A stretch of 12,840 nucleotides of DNA from the NCBI GenBank assembly GCA_006538405.1, contig BJKQ01000061.1, positions 1 through 12,840 of the forward strand, in the 5' to 3' direction. Shown piece after piece: positions 1 through 9,924 of this stretch. The notes beneath the pieces are model-generated. The model was not told the origin of the DNA and did not search any database. It saw only the letters and a list, made by a program, of their open reading frames with translations. How positions within the stretch are numbered: position 1 is the stretch's first letter; every line of letters begins with the position of its first letter. The translations under genes were made by a program, and so were the position numbers. Source of the stretch: Hansfordia pulvinata. Taxonomy: Eukaryota; Ascomycota; Sordariomycetes; Xylariales.

Positions 1-900
1 TAAGTAATTATATATAAATAAGATATTAAAAAACCTTTATAAAGATTTATAAAGGTATTAAAAGGAATTTAATTTATAAGCTTATAAGTATAATTACCTT
101 TTAATAATAAGTATAAGTAAAACTTATAAGTTAATTAAACTTATAAATAACCTTAAATAAATAAATACTTAAATTTAATAAATATAAATAATTACACTTA
201 TATATTTTTCGTAAAATTTTAAGGTAATAATTTAATTTATATTTATTATATACTTATTTTTAATATAAATACTTTATTAATAAAGCTTTTTAAAAAGGGT
301 TTTATTTATAATATTATAACACTTTTACGTAAAAGTTAATAATAATTTAATTAAGTATTAAAAGGGTTTTATAATATAAGATTTTTTAAACCTTACGTTT
401 TAAAATAAAGGTAATAATAAACGCTTTACGCTTACTTTTAAAAGTCGACTTAAAGGTGATAATATTTTCATTATTATAAGGTTTATTAAAAATTTAAATA
501 ATCGAGTTATCACCTTTACTTTAATTATAAAAACGATTTAAACAGGTTTTAAAAGGGATTTATAAGCTTTCTTTTATTTCCGTTTTTAAAATTATTAAAG
601 TATTAATAAGGTTTTTATTATTATTTAATTAATTATTTAATAACTTTAACTTAAAGTCGTTAAGCTTATTATTAATTATATAAAAATTAAAAAAAAAGAA
701 ATCCGATTAAGCGGAAAGGTTATAAATAAGGTACGAATAATAAGGGAGTTAAAAGGGAAGACCTTAAGATTAATAAAAAAAGGAATATAAAGTTAAAAAA
801 AAAAGTAATATATTTTATATTTAAAAAGATAACGGATTAAAGCGTATTAATTATATAAGAATACAGATTTTTATTAATTATATAAATTAAAAATTTATAT
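1..900. other. RIP-type AT-rich tract, left block
   Basis: This stretch has very low GC, almost no CA or TG dinucleotides, and retained CG. No reading frame of useful length is open on either strand. The pattern is that of DNA mutated by repeat-induced point mutation, so it is most likely a degraded transposon copy. I could not identify which element it came from, and I see no terminal repeats, promoter or RNA gene in it. Confidence 0.75.
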
Positions 901-2219
901 ATAATATATTTTTTAATTAATTATTATAATAAAATAAACACATATGTAATAAGCGTAAATCGTTAACGACTCCTTTAAATTATAAAGGTATTATTATATT
1001 AACTTAATAACGCTTAAATTAATTATTATAACGGTTAAGGTACGTACCTTAATATATTAACCTTATTTTATTAATATAAGTGTGATAAATATTATAATTA
1101 TATTATATTATTATTAATAACGTTAAGCATAAGTTATTAGAGGGAGACGTTAATTATTATAAGGAGAAGTCTTAACTTAACTTAATATATTCTTATATAA
1201 GACCAGTATAAACTCCCTATAAATACCCCTTAAATCTCTTATTAAACATGGAGGTTTAAGGTTTAGTTCTTATTCATTATATACCTTATATTACCTCTTT
1301 AACACTGCTTTACCTGATCGTGTCTCTTACTTATAATAAAAGGGCTTTATTTAAAAAACGATATAACTTTATTACGCGCGGAGTTAATAATAAGATTACC
1401 GTATACCGCGTTATATATATTATCGGCGCCGTTAATATATTAATAAAAGTTATATTAATAACGATAAAAATAAAGATAATATGTTTAATCACCGCTTAAT
1501 TATTGCTTAAAGTAAGTGATTATTATAATAGTGAAGGTCACTTAAGTTTAAGCTTAAAGAGCTTAAGTGTAGTTCAGCAAATTTATTCTTAACCACGACG
1601 GCTTTAAATACGATAATTAAGTAAAAGCATATAAAGTTTATATTCGTTTTCACTTTAAAGGACGGGTGTAAGTGAACGGAGCAACCACGATTACGGCTAT
1701 TAATATGTGGTTCGCGTGAAGTGCAGAATAGCTGATTTTAATATAAACATTAATGGTAAGCGTCGCTTAAGTTTCATTAAATTGATCCGTGATAAAAGAA
1801 CATATAGCTTTATAAAGTATACGAAAAGGAGAGTGATTTAATAATTATACTTATTTGCATATTAACTTAATTATTTAATAACGAAAAAAAAAACAGTAAT
1901 TAAGAAATTTTATTTAGTACGCCACTTTCTTAAGGAACTTTCATTTTAAATATTTATAAATCATACGTTAATTTACTTAATACGTTATTAGTTCTTTATT
2001 ACTTCTCTTCACTGCTTACCTCTTCTTATAAGATATAAGTGTGGATTAATTTAAGAAAGCGATATTTACGATAATAATACTTTTTAACACGGATAAACAA
2101 ACTTCGATAAACGTATTTAACGTAAAAAGCCCTTATATATACTTTAAATAAAATAATAAAATATTCTTATTTATAATGTTTAAGGCCGTTTTATAAAGCT
2201 TATTAAAACATTATTAACT
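901..2219. other. AT-rich tract with milder, uneven RIP-type mutation
   Basis: Composition is still AT-rich and no frame is open, but CA and TG are clearly commoner than in the blocks to either side. In 1561-1800 I count 21 CA/TG in 240 bases, against four in 1,200 bases at 3721-4920. The tract therefore seems less mutated, or is a different and younger or single-copy sequence. An 8-bp inverted repeat (CACTTAAG at 1539-1546, CTTAAGTG at 1562-1569) lies at the edge of the patch. No product could be recognised. The stretch at 1081-1330 inside it is listed separately as LTR-like. Confidence 0.6.
1081..1330 (+). mobile_element. possible degraded LTR/promoter region
   Basis: A TGTGATA sequence near 1081 could be an LTR start. 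It is followed at 1218-1225 by a good TATA box (TATAAATA, preceded by CCC and followed by CCCC). A short inverted repeat at 1242-1259 has TTAAAC and GTTTAA arms around ATGGAG. Next comes a pyrimidine-rich run ending near 1330, and an AATAAAA at about 1337. This order (TG start, central TATA, leader, polyadenylation-like signal) is what fungal LTRs show. I found no second copy in the window, no convincing CA end and no target-site duplication, so this is a weak call. It may simply be the promoter remnant of some other repeat. Confidence 0.25.
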
Positions 2220-2224
2220 GTATA
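2220..2224. repeat. left target-site duplication, GTATA
   Basis: GTATA lies directly before the TG start of the solo LTR and is repeated exactly at 2431-2435 directly after its CA end. Five base pairs is the usual duplication length for Copia- and Gypsy-type integrases. Confidence 0.85.
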
Positions 2225-2313
2225 TGTCACGACGCCACAATGCAGTGTGGCTAAGGCCACCCAAGCGTGGCTGTGCCGACAGTGCCCCGATTCCGGTCCG
2301 ACTCCCTCTACTG

Positions 2314-2321
2314 TATATATA
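2314..2321. promoter_or_regulatory. TATA box of the solo LTR
   Basis: TATATATA sits 90 bp inside the 206-bp LTR, the normal place for the U3 promoter. It is self-complementary and so does not show the direction of transcription. If read on the plus strand, transcription would begin near 2340-2350, just before or at the hairpin. Confidence 0.5.
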
Positions 2322-2349
2322 CGTACAGGCTACGCCCGTCTACCTTTAC

Positions 2350-2372
2350 AAAGCAAGAATCAGTCTTGCTTT
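2350..2372. repeat. perfect hairpin in the solo LTR (9-bp stem, 5-nt loop)
   Basis: AAAGCAAGA (2350-2358) and TCTTGCTTT (2364-2372) are exact reverse complements around the loop ATCAG. The hairpin begins 29 bases after the TATA box ends, so it would lie at the start of the retrotransposon RNA (R region) if the plus strand is transcribed. A role in RNA packaging, strand transfer or 3' end formation is possible but is inference. Confidence 0.6.
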
Positions 2373-2430
2373 ACGAATATACTATCCTTTCCTCTGGTTG
2401 CACCTGACGTACGTACGCCGTGCTATTACA

Positions 2431-2435
2431 GTATA
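2431..2435. repeat. right target-site duplication, GTATA
   Basis: Exact copy of 2220-2224, directly after the CA end of the solo LTR. Confidence 0.85.
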
Positions 2436-2617
2436 CCGGAGGCGTTCTAATTAAAAGGATGTGAAGGAGTAGACTATTTAAATGGATTGTAATAAAGGAA
2501 CAGGGTGATAATTACATTTCCAAAATTTGAAGCGTTATCCTCTTTTCGTGAATTTAGATTGCCTGGTGTACTCTGACAACGCTTGAGCGCCGTGGATCTG
2601 GTCGTGGCTCGAGTGGA
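2436..2617. other. unmutated spacer between solo LTR and gene relic
   Basis: This stretch has ordinary dinucleotide use, with CA and TG present and a GC level between that of the island and the AT-rich flanks. It contains no RIP signature. I looked on the minus strand for a continuation of the gene relic and did not find the next block I would expect from the family, so the relic seems to be cut off near 2618. No promoter, RNA gene or repeat was recognised here. Confidence 0.5.
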
Positions 2618-3440
2618 TCACGCTTTATTGTGCGGTGCTCTGTACTCCGTGACGGATATATTGTCCGTCACGGTGGGGTCTCGCCCAAGCAGTACGCGCA
2701 GATCTGTTTGGCTCACAATCGTGCAGGTCGCGGCAGTGATCGGGTGTACGTGGTGGGCTCTTCTGGAATAGACCGTATGACAGGGACTGCATCTCAGCAT
2801 CTGGACTTCCTCTGACGCCTCGCTGGTGGCGTGGGGTGCTTCTCAAAGACGATGCCCTGGCCCAAAGTGAGGAGCCTCCGCCGGCAGAGGAGCGATCGGT
2901 GCTGATTCCCTTCATCTCTCGACTATCGCTCGTATCGGGTCCTCGAGATAGTTATGCATGAAGTACTCGAGGGTCTTCTCATCGGAAATGGGACGCTTCG
3001 CGATGCGATATCCGAGAGTGGCGAGGAAGGGTCGGCTTTTAAACTCGCGATTCGTCCGAGAGGCGTGGGCATAGACACGGCCAAAGATGATCCGCTGCCG
3101 AGGCAGAAAGCCGGGCCATGTTTGGAGTGTAATGGGACAAACTCTGTCGCCTGGGTTGGTCAAGGTGCCCTTGGAGGCCAGGCTCAGGTCTGTCTCGACA
3201 TGGAGTTTTCCGTAGACGAGTTCATGGTTGGAGGCGATGTAGTCGTGAAGCGTGGTAGGCCGTGTTTGATGTTCTGCAGCTTCGGAGCTGCTGCTTTTGC
3301 AGTCTTTGTCGTTGACTTCCCTCTGCCTGTCCCACTCTTTCCTCTATTTGTCTTTTCCTATGCCTCTCCGACTCTTCCCTCTGTCTCTCCGACTCTTCAA
3401 GGCGTCTTCTCTGCTCCTCAATTGAATCGGGTGTTTCCAT
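2618..3440 (-). pseudogene. relic of an uncharacterised fungal coiled-coil/kinase-like family protein
   Basis: Pieces of one protein can be followed down the minus strand. From 3440 a start codon opens METPDSIEEQ and a roughly 45-residue stretch rich in Glu, Arg and Gln, a coiled coil. A frame change near 3300-3283 leads to TRPTTLHDYIASNHELV (3265-3215), then TNPGDRVCP (about 3160-3134) and EDPIRAIVER, closed by TGA at 2914-2912. Further frames give GQGIVFEKHP (2862-2833), SEEVQML (2815-2795), SPPRTPDHCRDLHDCEPN (2759-2706), QICAYCLGETPP (2706-2671) and TDNISVTEYRAPHNKA up to TGA at 2620-2618. The order of the blocks matches, from memory, large uncharacterised fungal proteins that have an EYKAPHK-like motif and a kinase-like C-terminal part. 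That C-terminal part is absent here. At least six net single-base frame changes and two stops mean it cannot make a protein. Base composition is normal, so indels rather than RIP killed it. Coding on the minus strand: fairly sure. Family: moderately sure. No function is known to me. Confidence 0.65.
3357..3398 (-). repeat. 21-bp tandem duplication inside the coiled-coil part
   Basis: Two adjoining 21-bp units (3357-3377 and 3378-3398) differ at two positions. In the minus-strand coiled-coil frame each encodes seven residues: EESERQR in the first unit read and EESERHR in the next. Seven codons equals one coiled-coil heptad, so the duplication kept both frame and register. It is typical of how such E/R/Q-rich linkers grow. 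Confidence 0.7.
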
Positions 3441-3600
3441 GGCTGTTGATGTTGTTATGTAACAGCAAGGCAGCCATTGAGTTGATCTGGACGCGCGGTG
3501 GATTGAACAAGTACTTGATTAGGTCCTTATTCAGCTTGCCGTAATGTGCAACAGCACCAGGCTCAGGCGCGTCGCAAGACTGGTGTGGGGCAGGAACTCC
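3421..3600 (-). pseudogene. possible 5' coding extension of the relic
   Basis: The minus strand is open for 60 codons from 3600 down to 3421, after a TGA at 3603-3601. It reads through GKLNKDLIKYLFNPPRVQIN and then MAALLLHNNINSHGNT. Just there the frame runs into the METPDSIEEQ start of the coiled-coil frame if one base is skipped near 3430. It may be the true N-terminus of the same dead gene, with the ATG at 3440 an internal methionine, or a piece of another gene. I do not recognise the segment. An open stretch of 60 codons at this GC is not strong evidence alone. Confidence 0.35.
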
Positions 3601-3639
3601 TCAGAGCGGGGACCTGGTCCCGTGTTATAAAGTTAATCG

Positions 3640-5041
3640 AGGGTTCGTCGGAAATTTAAGGGAAACCCGTTAAGAGTTAAAGGGCTTACTTAAAAGTGAT
3701 AAGAATTAATAAAGATTTTAACGTTATAAAAAAGGCTTAAAAAGGTTATAATAAACCTTTAATAAGGATATTAATATAAAAAAGAACGCGATTAACTTAA
3801 AGCGTAAAAAAAGATAAGTATTAAGGATTATTTAATATACCTTTATTTAATAAATAATAATTATACTTTTTTATATACTTACTTATTATATATTAATATC
3901 TCTTTTTTATATTAATTATTAAGATTATTTATTATAAGTTATTATTAAAGAAAAACTTTAATAATAATCTTAAAATACTTTTTATTACTTATTTTATTAA
4001 TTAAATTAAGGACTTAACTTAACTTTTAAACTTTCCGCTTTTAAGATCCGTAACGATTAATTAATTAAAAGACTTAAGTTAAACTTACTTTAAACCTTTT
4101 ATAAGCTTAATAAACCTTAATTTAAAAACTTAACTTAAAAAAGGACCTTTAAAGCGCTTTTAATTATTACTTAATAAGCCTTTAATAACCTTTTTAAAGA
4201 AAGAAAAAGCTTAACCGCTTTTATAAGGTTTAATAAACTTAAGCTTAATTAACTTAAAAAAAGGCGTGTAATTAAACCTTATAAAACGATTTAATTATAG
4301 GAATTTTACTTTTTAAAGCCTTTATTAAGACCTTATTAAAGCCTTTTTATATTATAACGCTTAAAAAAGCGAAAATAACTTATAAGTTATTAAAAAATAT
4401 TAAGCTTTTACTTTTATATATATAAAAAGTTTTTAATAAAATATTAACATTTTTTTATTAATTTTAATATATATTAAAACTTAATTTATAATAAATATAA
4501 TAAGGATTATATAATAAAAAAGTATATAAAGGTCCTTTTTATTACCGTTTTATTTAAAGGGTTTATTAACCGATATTAATTTTATAAACTTAAATTAAAA
4601 TATTAAAAAAGCTTTAAAAACGTTACTTAAAATAAATTAATTATATAAATAAAAGTTAATATTTTTAACTTATAATTTAAACACGTTAAAGTTATTAAAA
4701 AGCTTTATACTTTATAATAAAGCGAAAATAAGTCTTTTAATAATTACTTTAACCGTTATAAAGTTATTAAATATAAAAACCCTTAATTAATTAATAAGAA
4801 TTAATAAGTTCTTAACGTTTTTATTAATTTATAAAAGGATTTAAAAGCTGAAATTTAAAAAAAGGGTATTTTTAAGACTTACTTTACCTTTTATAAATAA
4901 GTATAACGATTTAGATTTTACCGAGTAAAATATAATAATGGTTCGTGTTAAGTTTATACTGTAAAGGCTTTTAAAAGGTTAATAACGGTCTATTCGTATA
5001 GAAGCGAATATATAAGGTTAATATATAATAATATCCTTATA
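3640..5041. other. RIP-saturated AT-rich tract
   Basis: CA and TG are almost absent (four in 3721-4920 by hand count) while CG, CC and CT persist. No frame is open. The tract starts abruptly after about 3625. Mutation looks slightly milder from about 4920, shortly before the LTR-like repeat at 5042. I recognise no product. Confidence 0.75.
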
Positions 5042-5435
5042 TGTTATCGTGGTATTAACGTATCGTTAAAGGTAAAACTTATATTTAAAAAGAACTTAAA
5101 TACTTAAATTAATTATTAAGGTAATAAATAATTAAATATATAAGAAACCGTTTATCCTTATATATCTTTTATCCCTTTATTAATACTTAAATATAAGGTC
5201 TTAACTTATATTTTTAAATATGCTTAATATATCCTTATTATTTATATTCCTTAAATATGTTTAATATATTTATAAGTAACATATTTATATTAAGTCACGT
5301 GACCACGTCTTATACACTTATAATTCCTTACGTACATGATTAATTTAATGCTATTTTATACGACCATTAATTTATAAGCCTGCCGCTTATATTAATATGG
5401 CCCGCCTTACTAACTTAATAATCGGGTTCGTAATA
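5042..5435 (-). mobile_element. LTR-like repeat, copy A, RIP-mutated, inverted relative to copy B
   Basis: About 394 bp that match the reverse complement of 10354-10754. The block 5094-5163 is identical to 10703-10634 except for one G/A change. The end block 5376-5435 matches 10413-10354 with ten differences, nine of them transitions. On the plus strand it runs from TGTTATCG to CGGGTTCGTAATA. Copy B shows that the last bases were TAACA, so a CA to TA change of RIP type has damaged the end. TGTTA...TAACA are LTR-style termini. The strand given uses TGTTACGAACCCG as the start, by convention only. A 10-bp palindrome, GTCACGTGAC, lies inside. Flanking bases (TTATA left, ATAAG right) are not a target-site duplication, so it is either one end of a full element or a rearranged copy. 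Confidence 0.65.
5294..5303. promoter_or_regulatory. E-box palindrome in LTR copy A
   Basis: GTCACGTGAC is a perfect 10-bp palindrome around CACGTG, the site bound by bHLH factors such as the Pho4/Cbf1 class. The same CACGTG core survives in copy B although its CpA sites are RIP targets. A promoter role in the LTR is inference. Confidence 0.35.
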
Positions 5436-8400
5436 ATAAGCTTAATTAACGGAATTATTAATAAAAAATATTACTTTAAAACACCTTAAAAGATCTTAAA
5501 AACCTTTTAAAACCCTTTTTATAAACCTTTTATAATAAAGGATAAGACTTACTTAATAAATATTAAGTTAAAAGATATTAACCTTTATAGCTTTTTAATT
5601 ATAAGGAAACACCTTTAACCCTTTATAATATATTAATAAATATAATTTATATAATAATAAGTAATATTTAATAAATTAATACTTATAAGCTTATTATTAT
5701 TAATATTAAAAATAAGGATATATTATTAAAGATTACTTTAAAAAGCATATAAAGAACTTATAAAAAAGGCTTATTATTAAATTTAACACCTTTTTATTAA
5801 TTATTAATATTACTTAATAAAACCTTTTACGTTTATAAGTATGTTTTAAAGCCTTAATAAAGGTTTAAATAAATGAATAATAAGAATAAAAAAATCATTC
5901 CTTAATAACACCTTTAATATAAATATAATAGCTTTAAGCGTGTTTTTTACGAATTATTATAAAAGTTATAAAAATATTATAAAAATTAATAAAAAGGTTA
6001 AAACCTTTATTACTTATTTATACTTAATAAAAATTATTAATTATTAATAATAAACTCGTTATATATTATTAAAGTTTAAAGTAATATATTTACTTAACCT
6101 TTATACTTAAAAATCTTATAAGTAAAAAGGTAAACCTTAACTTAAATTTTAATATAATAAAGTAAACGTTTCGCTTTTAAAAAGCCGATATCGACCTTAT
6201 TTAAAGGAAAAAGCAGGTTCGTTACGCGGTAAAAAAGGTTATATTAGTTTAAGGCTTCGTAATAACCTTAATTAATAAGGCGTTAATAAACAGTATTACT
6301 TAAATTTTAATTCGACTTATAAGCTATTAAGCTTATAAAAAGCACCGTATAAAAGGGGAATAATATCGTTAATAAACCGAGTATTATATAAAACACTTAA
6401 CTTTACTTTTAAAGAGGCTAGAATTCGTTTAATTAAAGCGATTTAATAATAAAATTAATAAGAATTTAAGTGTATAAGTAAGGAGATATAAGGGCTTAAA
6501 TATAAAAAGGGTTAAGCTATTTAAAAGAGTTAAGCGGAAGGCTTTTTTCACGGAATATATAATTCTTAATAAGAAGTTTAATTTTCCGATAAGAATCCGT
6601 TTAATTAAAAGGAAATTAACGTAAAATAATAATAATTCGATATTTAAAGTAAGATTTAAAAAAGTTATATATATATTAAGTAATAAATAAAAACTTAAAT
6701 ATAAGTTTTTATATAAAGAAAGGGGTATAATTTTATAATTTATTTACGCGAAGAGCGCGTTTTACTTTTATTTATCTTTATAAACTTTTAATCTTACCCT
6801 TAAAATAAGTATAATTAAACGATAAGCTTACCTTAACTTAATATAAGCTTTAATATTAATAATAATTAAGGTAAAAAAAAGGAAAAAAGGCGGTTAAAAT
6901 AATCTTATTATTAATCTTTAATAAGTTTACGGACTTTATAAATATATTTAATAAAAATAGCGTTATAAACCTTTTAAATTATTATTATTTAAAGTATTTA
7001 ATTAATTTAATAAAAGAAGTAAAGCCTTTTTTAAGCTTTATTTATTTACTTTTTATATATAAATAAAAAGTCCTTAAGAAATATATTAATAACGCGTTAT
7101 AAAAAGGGTGGATTTAACCTTTAAAAAGTATAATAATCTTATTAATATTATTTATATTAAAAGTGAAAGGAAAGTTATAATTATACGTGAATTATTAAGC
7201 TTTTAATAAAGTTTTAATAAAGGATTAAACCGTGTTATTATTAATATATAAAATCTTTAATATATTAAGTAATATAAAGGTTTTTTTAAAGTTAAATTTA
7301 ATAAACATATATTATTAATTATATATTAAAAAAGGTAATAAGTAATTAATAATCTTTTATATAAAGTATAAATATTTTAAATATTTTATTATACTTTTTA
7401 ACTTTATAAACGCTTTTATAACCTTTTAATAATATATTAACTATATATTAATAAGCTTAATAAACATTATATATATTATTTACTTAAATAATATTTTTAC
7501 TTACTTTATAAACCTTATTATATACTTATAAAATATATATAAGGTTTTTAATCGATTAAAAAAGTAAAAATTATATATTAACTTAAATAAATATAAGTTT
7601 TTTTAAAATAAGATTATATCCTTTAATTTCGTTATTAACTTTTAAGGAATTTATATAAACCTTATAAAGGTCATAGTAATATAAAATTAAAAACCCTTTA
7701 CCTTTATTAAAAGGATTTTAATATTTTAAGATTTATTAACTTTTATAAAAAGTTTATAAGAAATTATATAAAAGTAACGGTTCCTTTTATAAACTTACTT
7801 TATAATAACACCTTTATATAAGATAAATTACTTTTTAATATAAAAAAGCCTTTTATAAATTATAAATTCTTTTTATATATACCTTTATATTCTATTATTT
7901 TAATTTATAATTATTTATTTATATAAAAATTAATACTTTATAATTCGTAATTAACACGGTTTTAAGTTAATTATTTAAAAAAAGTAACACTTAATTACGT
8001 ATATTTTAAAGAAGTTAAAAAGGTTAAAACTTTATTATAAGGTTTTAAACTTTAAGCTGCTTATAATCGTATACGCTTTTAAGTAATAATAATATTACTT
8101 TAATTATATATAATATATAATAAAAGTCTTATTTAATTATTTAAATTATTAATACTTTATTATAAAGGCTTAATTTAATATAAGATAAGTATATTAAATA
8201 AGGTTATTAATAAACTTTAACTTTAATATTATTTATAAGCTTAATAAATTAAACCTTATTAACGGCTTATCTTATTACTTAAAGTATAATAATAAAGATA
8301 AAAAAATAAAGGTAAATTAAAAAGTGCTTTTTAAGTTTTTAATAAAGTTTATTAAGGTAACGTTAATCGCTTTAAACACGTTATTACTTATAATAAAAAA

Positions 8401-9689
8401 GGCCGTTTATAAAATAAATAAATAAAGGACTTATTTACTTAATATAAGGAATAAGTAAGGTTATTAAAAACTTATAATAAAAAAGCTTAAAATTAAAATA
8501 AAGTAAGTTTATTATAATAAAAAAGGAAACTTTATATTTTAAATAAATACCTTTTTATTATAAAAGTCACTTAATATTATTATAATTAACTTTTAATAAA
8601 ATATTAAAAAACCTTAAAAATAATTCGTAAAGTAATTATAACGTATTTTTAATTATTTATAAAAAAATATAATAATATATATAAGGATATATATAACTTA
8701 TTAATATATAAAACTTAAATATTATAAACCGTATAAAACTTTTAACACCTTTTTTACGTTTTTAATATTATTTAGAAAGATAATTATAAACTTTATTATT
8801 AACCTTTTAAACTTATTATTACCTTTAAAAAGGTAATTAATAATATATTAATAATTATTTACCGGTTCTTAAAGTACGCGCTTTATATACTTATAATAAA
8901 AATGTTAAAAGTAATTAACTTTATAAGCTTATTATTAAATTATATATTTTTATATTATAAGTTCTTAAAAAGAACTATATTTAATAAAGGCTCCTTTTTT
9001 ACTTTTTACTTTTAAAGAACTCTTAATAACCTTTTATAAATTAAGTAAAAGCTTAATACGGTCTTTTATTTATAAACGAATAAGTAAATAAAGCGGTAAA
9101 ATTAAACCTTTAAATATTATTTATATATTTTTAATAATTATAAATAAATTAATTAAATAAATTAATTATTATATATAAAATAAGCTTATAATATTATAAC
9201 GTACTTATTACACGGTTATAACCTTATAAAGATTTTATTAAATTATTAATTAATTAACTTATTAAAAATATTTATTATATTACACTTTTTAATATTATAA
9301 TAAGCGGAAAAGCAAGTAAATAAATTAATAAAAAACCGTAAAGTTTTTACGAATTTATTAAAGTATAATTGAAAGACTTAAAAAAAGTAATATAATAAAA
9401 AACGTATTATTTAACCTTTTACCTTTAAAAAAATAATACTTATTTTAATAAAAAATATTAATTAATAACGACTTAATAAAAAACTTATTAATAAGTATTT
9501 AAGCTTATTTTTAATTAAGGCCGTAATAAATATATAAAGGTTAACTTATTATATTACTTTACCTTTATAATACCGCTTATATAATATTTTTAACGTTTGT
9601 TTCAAATTTAAAACCTTTTTAATAAAAGTAAAGCGAACTTTTAATGATTTAATTAATAACTTTTATTAAAAAGGATAACGATTAATGAA

Positions 9690-9915
9690 AAGTAAAACGT
9701 ATTTTAAATTATAAAAGAAGTATAAAGAATAAGTATTACTTATTAAAGTAATAAGGTTATAATAAAATAACGATAATTAAATATAAGCGTATAATATAAA
9801 CGAATAATTAAAATAAGATTATAAAAAGAAAATTAAAAAGGTAAAATTATAATATAAAAAGAAAAATATAATAAAAAAGTAAAAAGTTATTTAAAAATTA
9901 AGTAAAAGATAAGCT
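9690..9915 (+). other. A/purine-rich stretch, possible former Lys/Glu-rich coding on the plus strand
   Basis: The plus strand is dominated by A with runs such as AAAAAGAAAAATA and few pyrimidines other than scattered T. RIP does not create a bias to one strand, so an original purine-rich strand, such as the message strand of a Lys/Glu/Arg-rich protein end, is a reasonable source. The bias flips after about 9920. No frame is open, so this is an inference from composition only. Confidence 0.3.
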
Positions 9916-9924
9916 TATAATTTT

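Larger units (their letters stand above)
2225..2430. mobile_element. solo LTR, 206 bp, not RIP-mutated
   Basis: The sequence starts TGTCACGACG and ends GCTATTACA, so it has the TG...CA ends of a long terminal repeat, with TGT/ACA as short inverted termini. It is flanked on both sides by the same five bases, GTATA. A central TATATATA at 2314-2321 and a strong hairpin at 2350-2372 lie inside. No gag or pol sequence lies next to it, so it is a solo LTR, the usual product of recombination between the two LTRs of a full element. Its composition is normal and CA/TG are abundant, unlike the DNA to its left. At 206 bp it may be below the length that RIP recognises (a few hundred bp in Neurospora), or it may have inserted recently. 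Copia versus Gypsy cannot be decided, and because the TATA is palindromic the orientation is open. Small open frames across it are incidental. Confidence 0.8.

Noticed and set aside
2224..2454. Two overlapping open frames (76 and 67 residues) on the plus strand
   Set aside because: They lie across the solo LTR and its flank, begin at the LTR end by chance, and have no recognisable content.
2583..2815. Plus-strand frames of 61-62 residues
   Set aside because: They are shadows of the relic on the opposite strand and carry no family-like motif.
2954..3544. 196-residue open frame on the plus strand, the longest in the window
   Set aside because: It lies antisense to the relic. Its hydrophobic Phe/Pro/Ser-rich part is simply the reverse strand of the E/R/Q-rich coiled coil, and I recognise nothing in it. 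The minus-strand blocks are much more protein-like.
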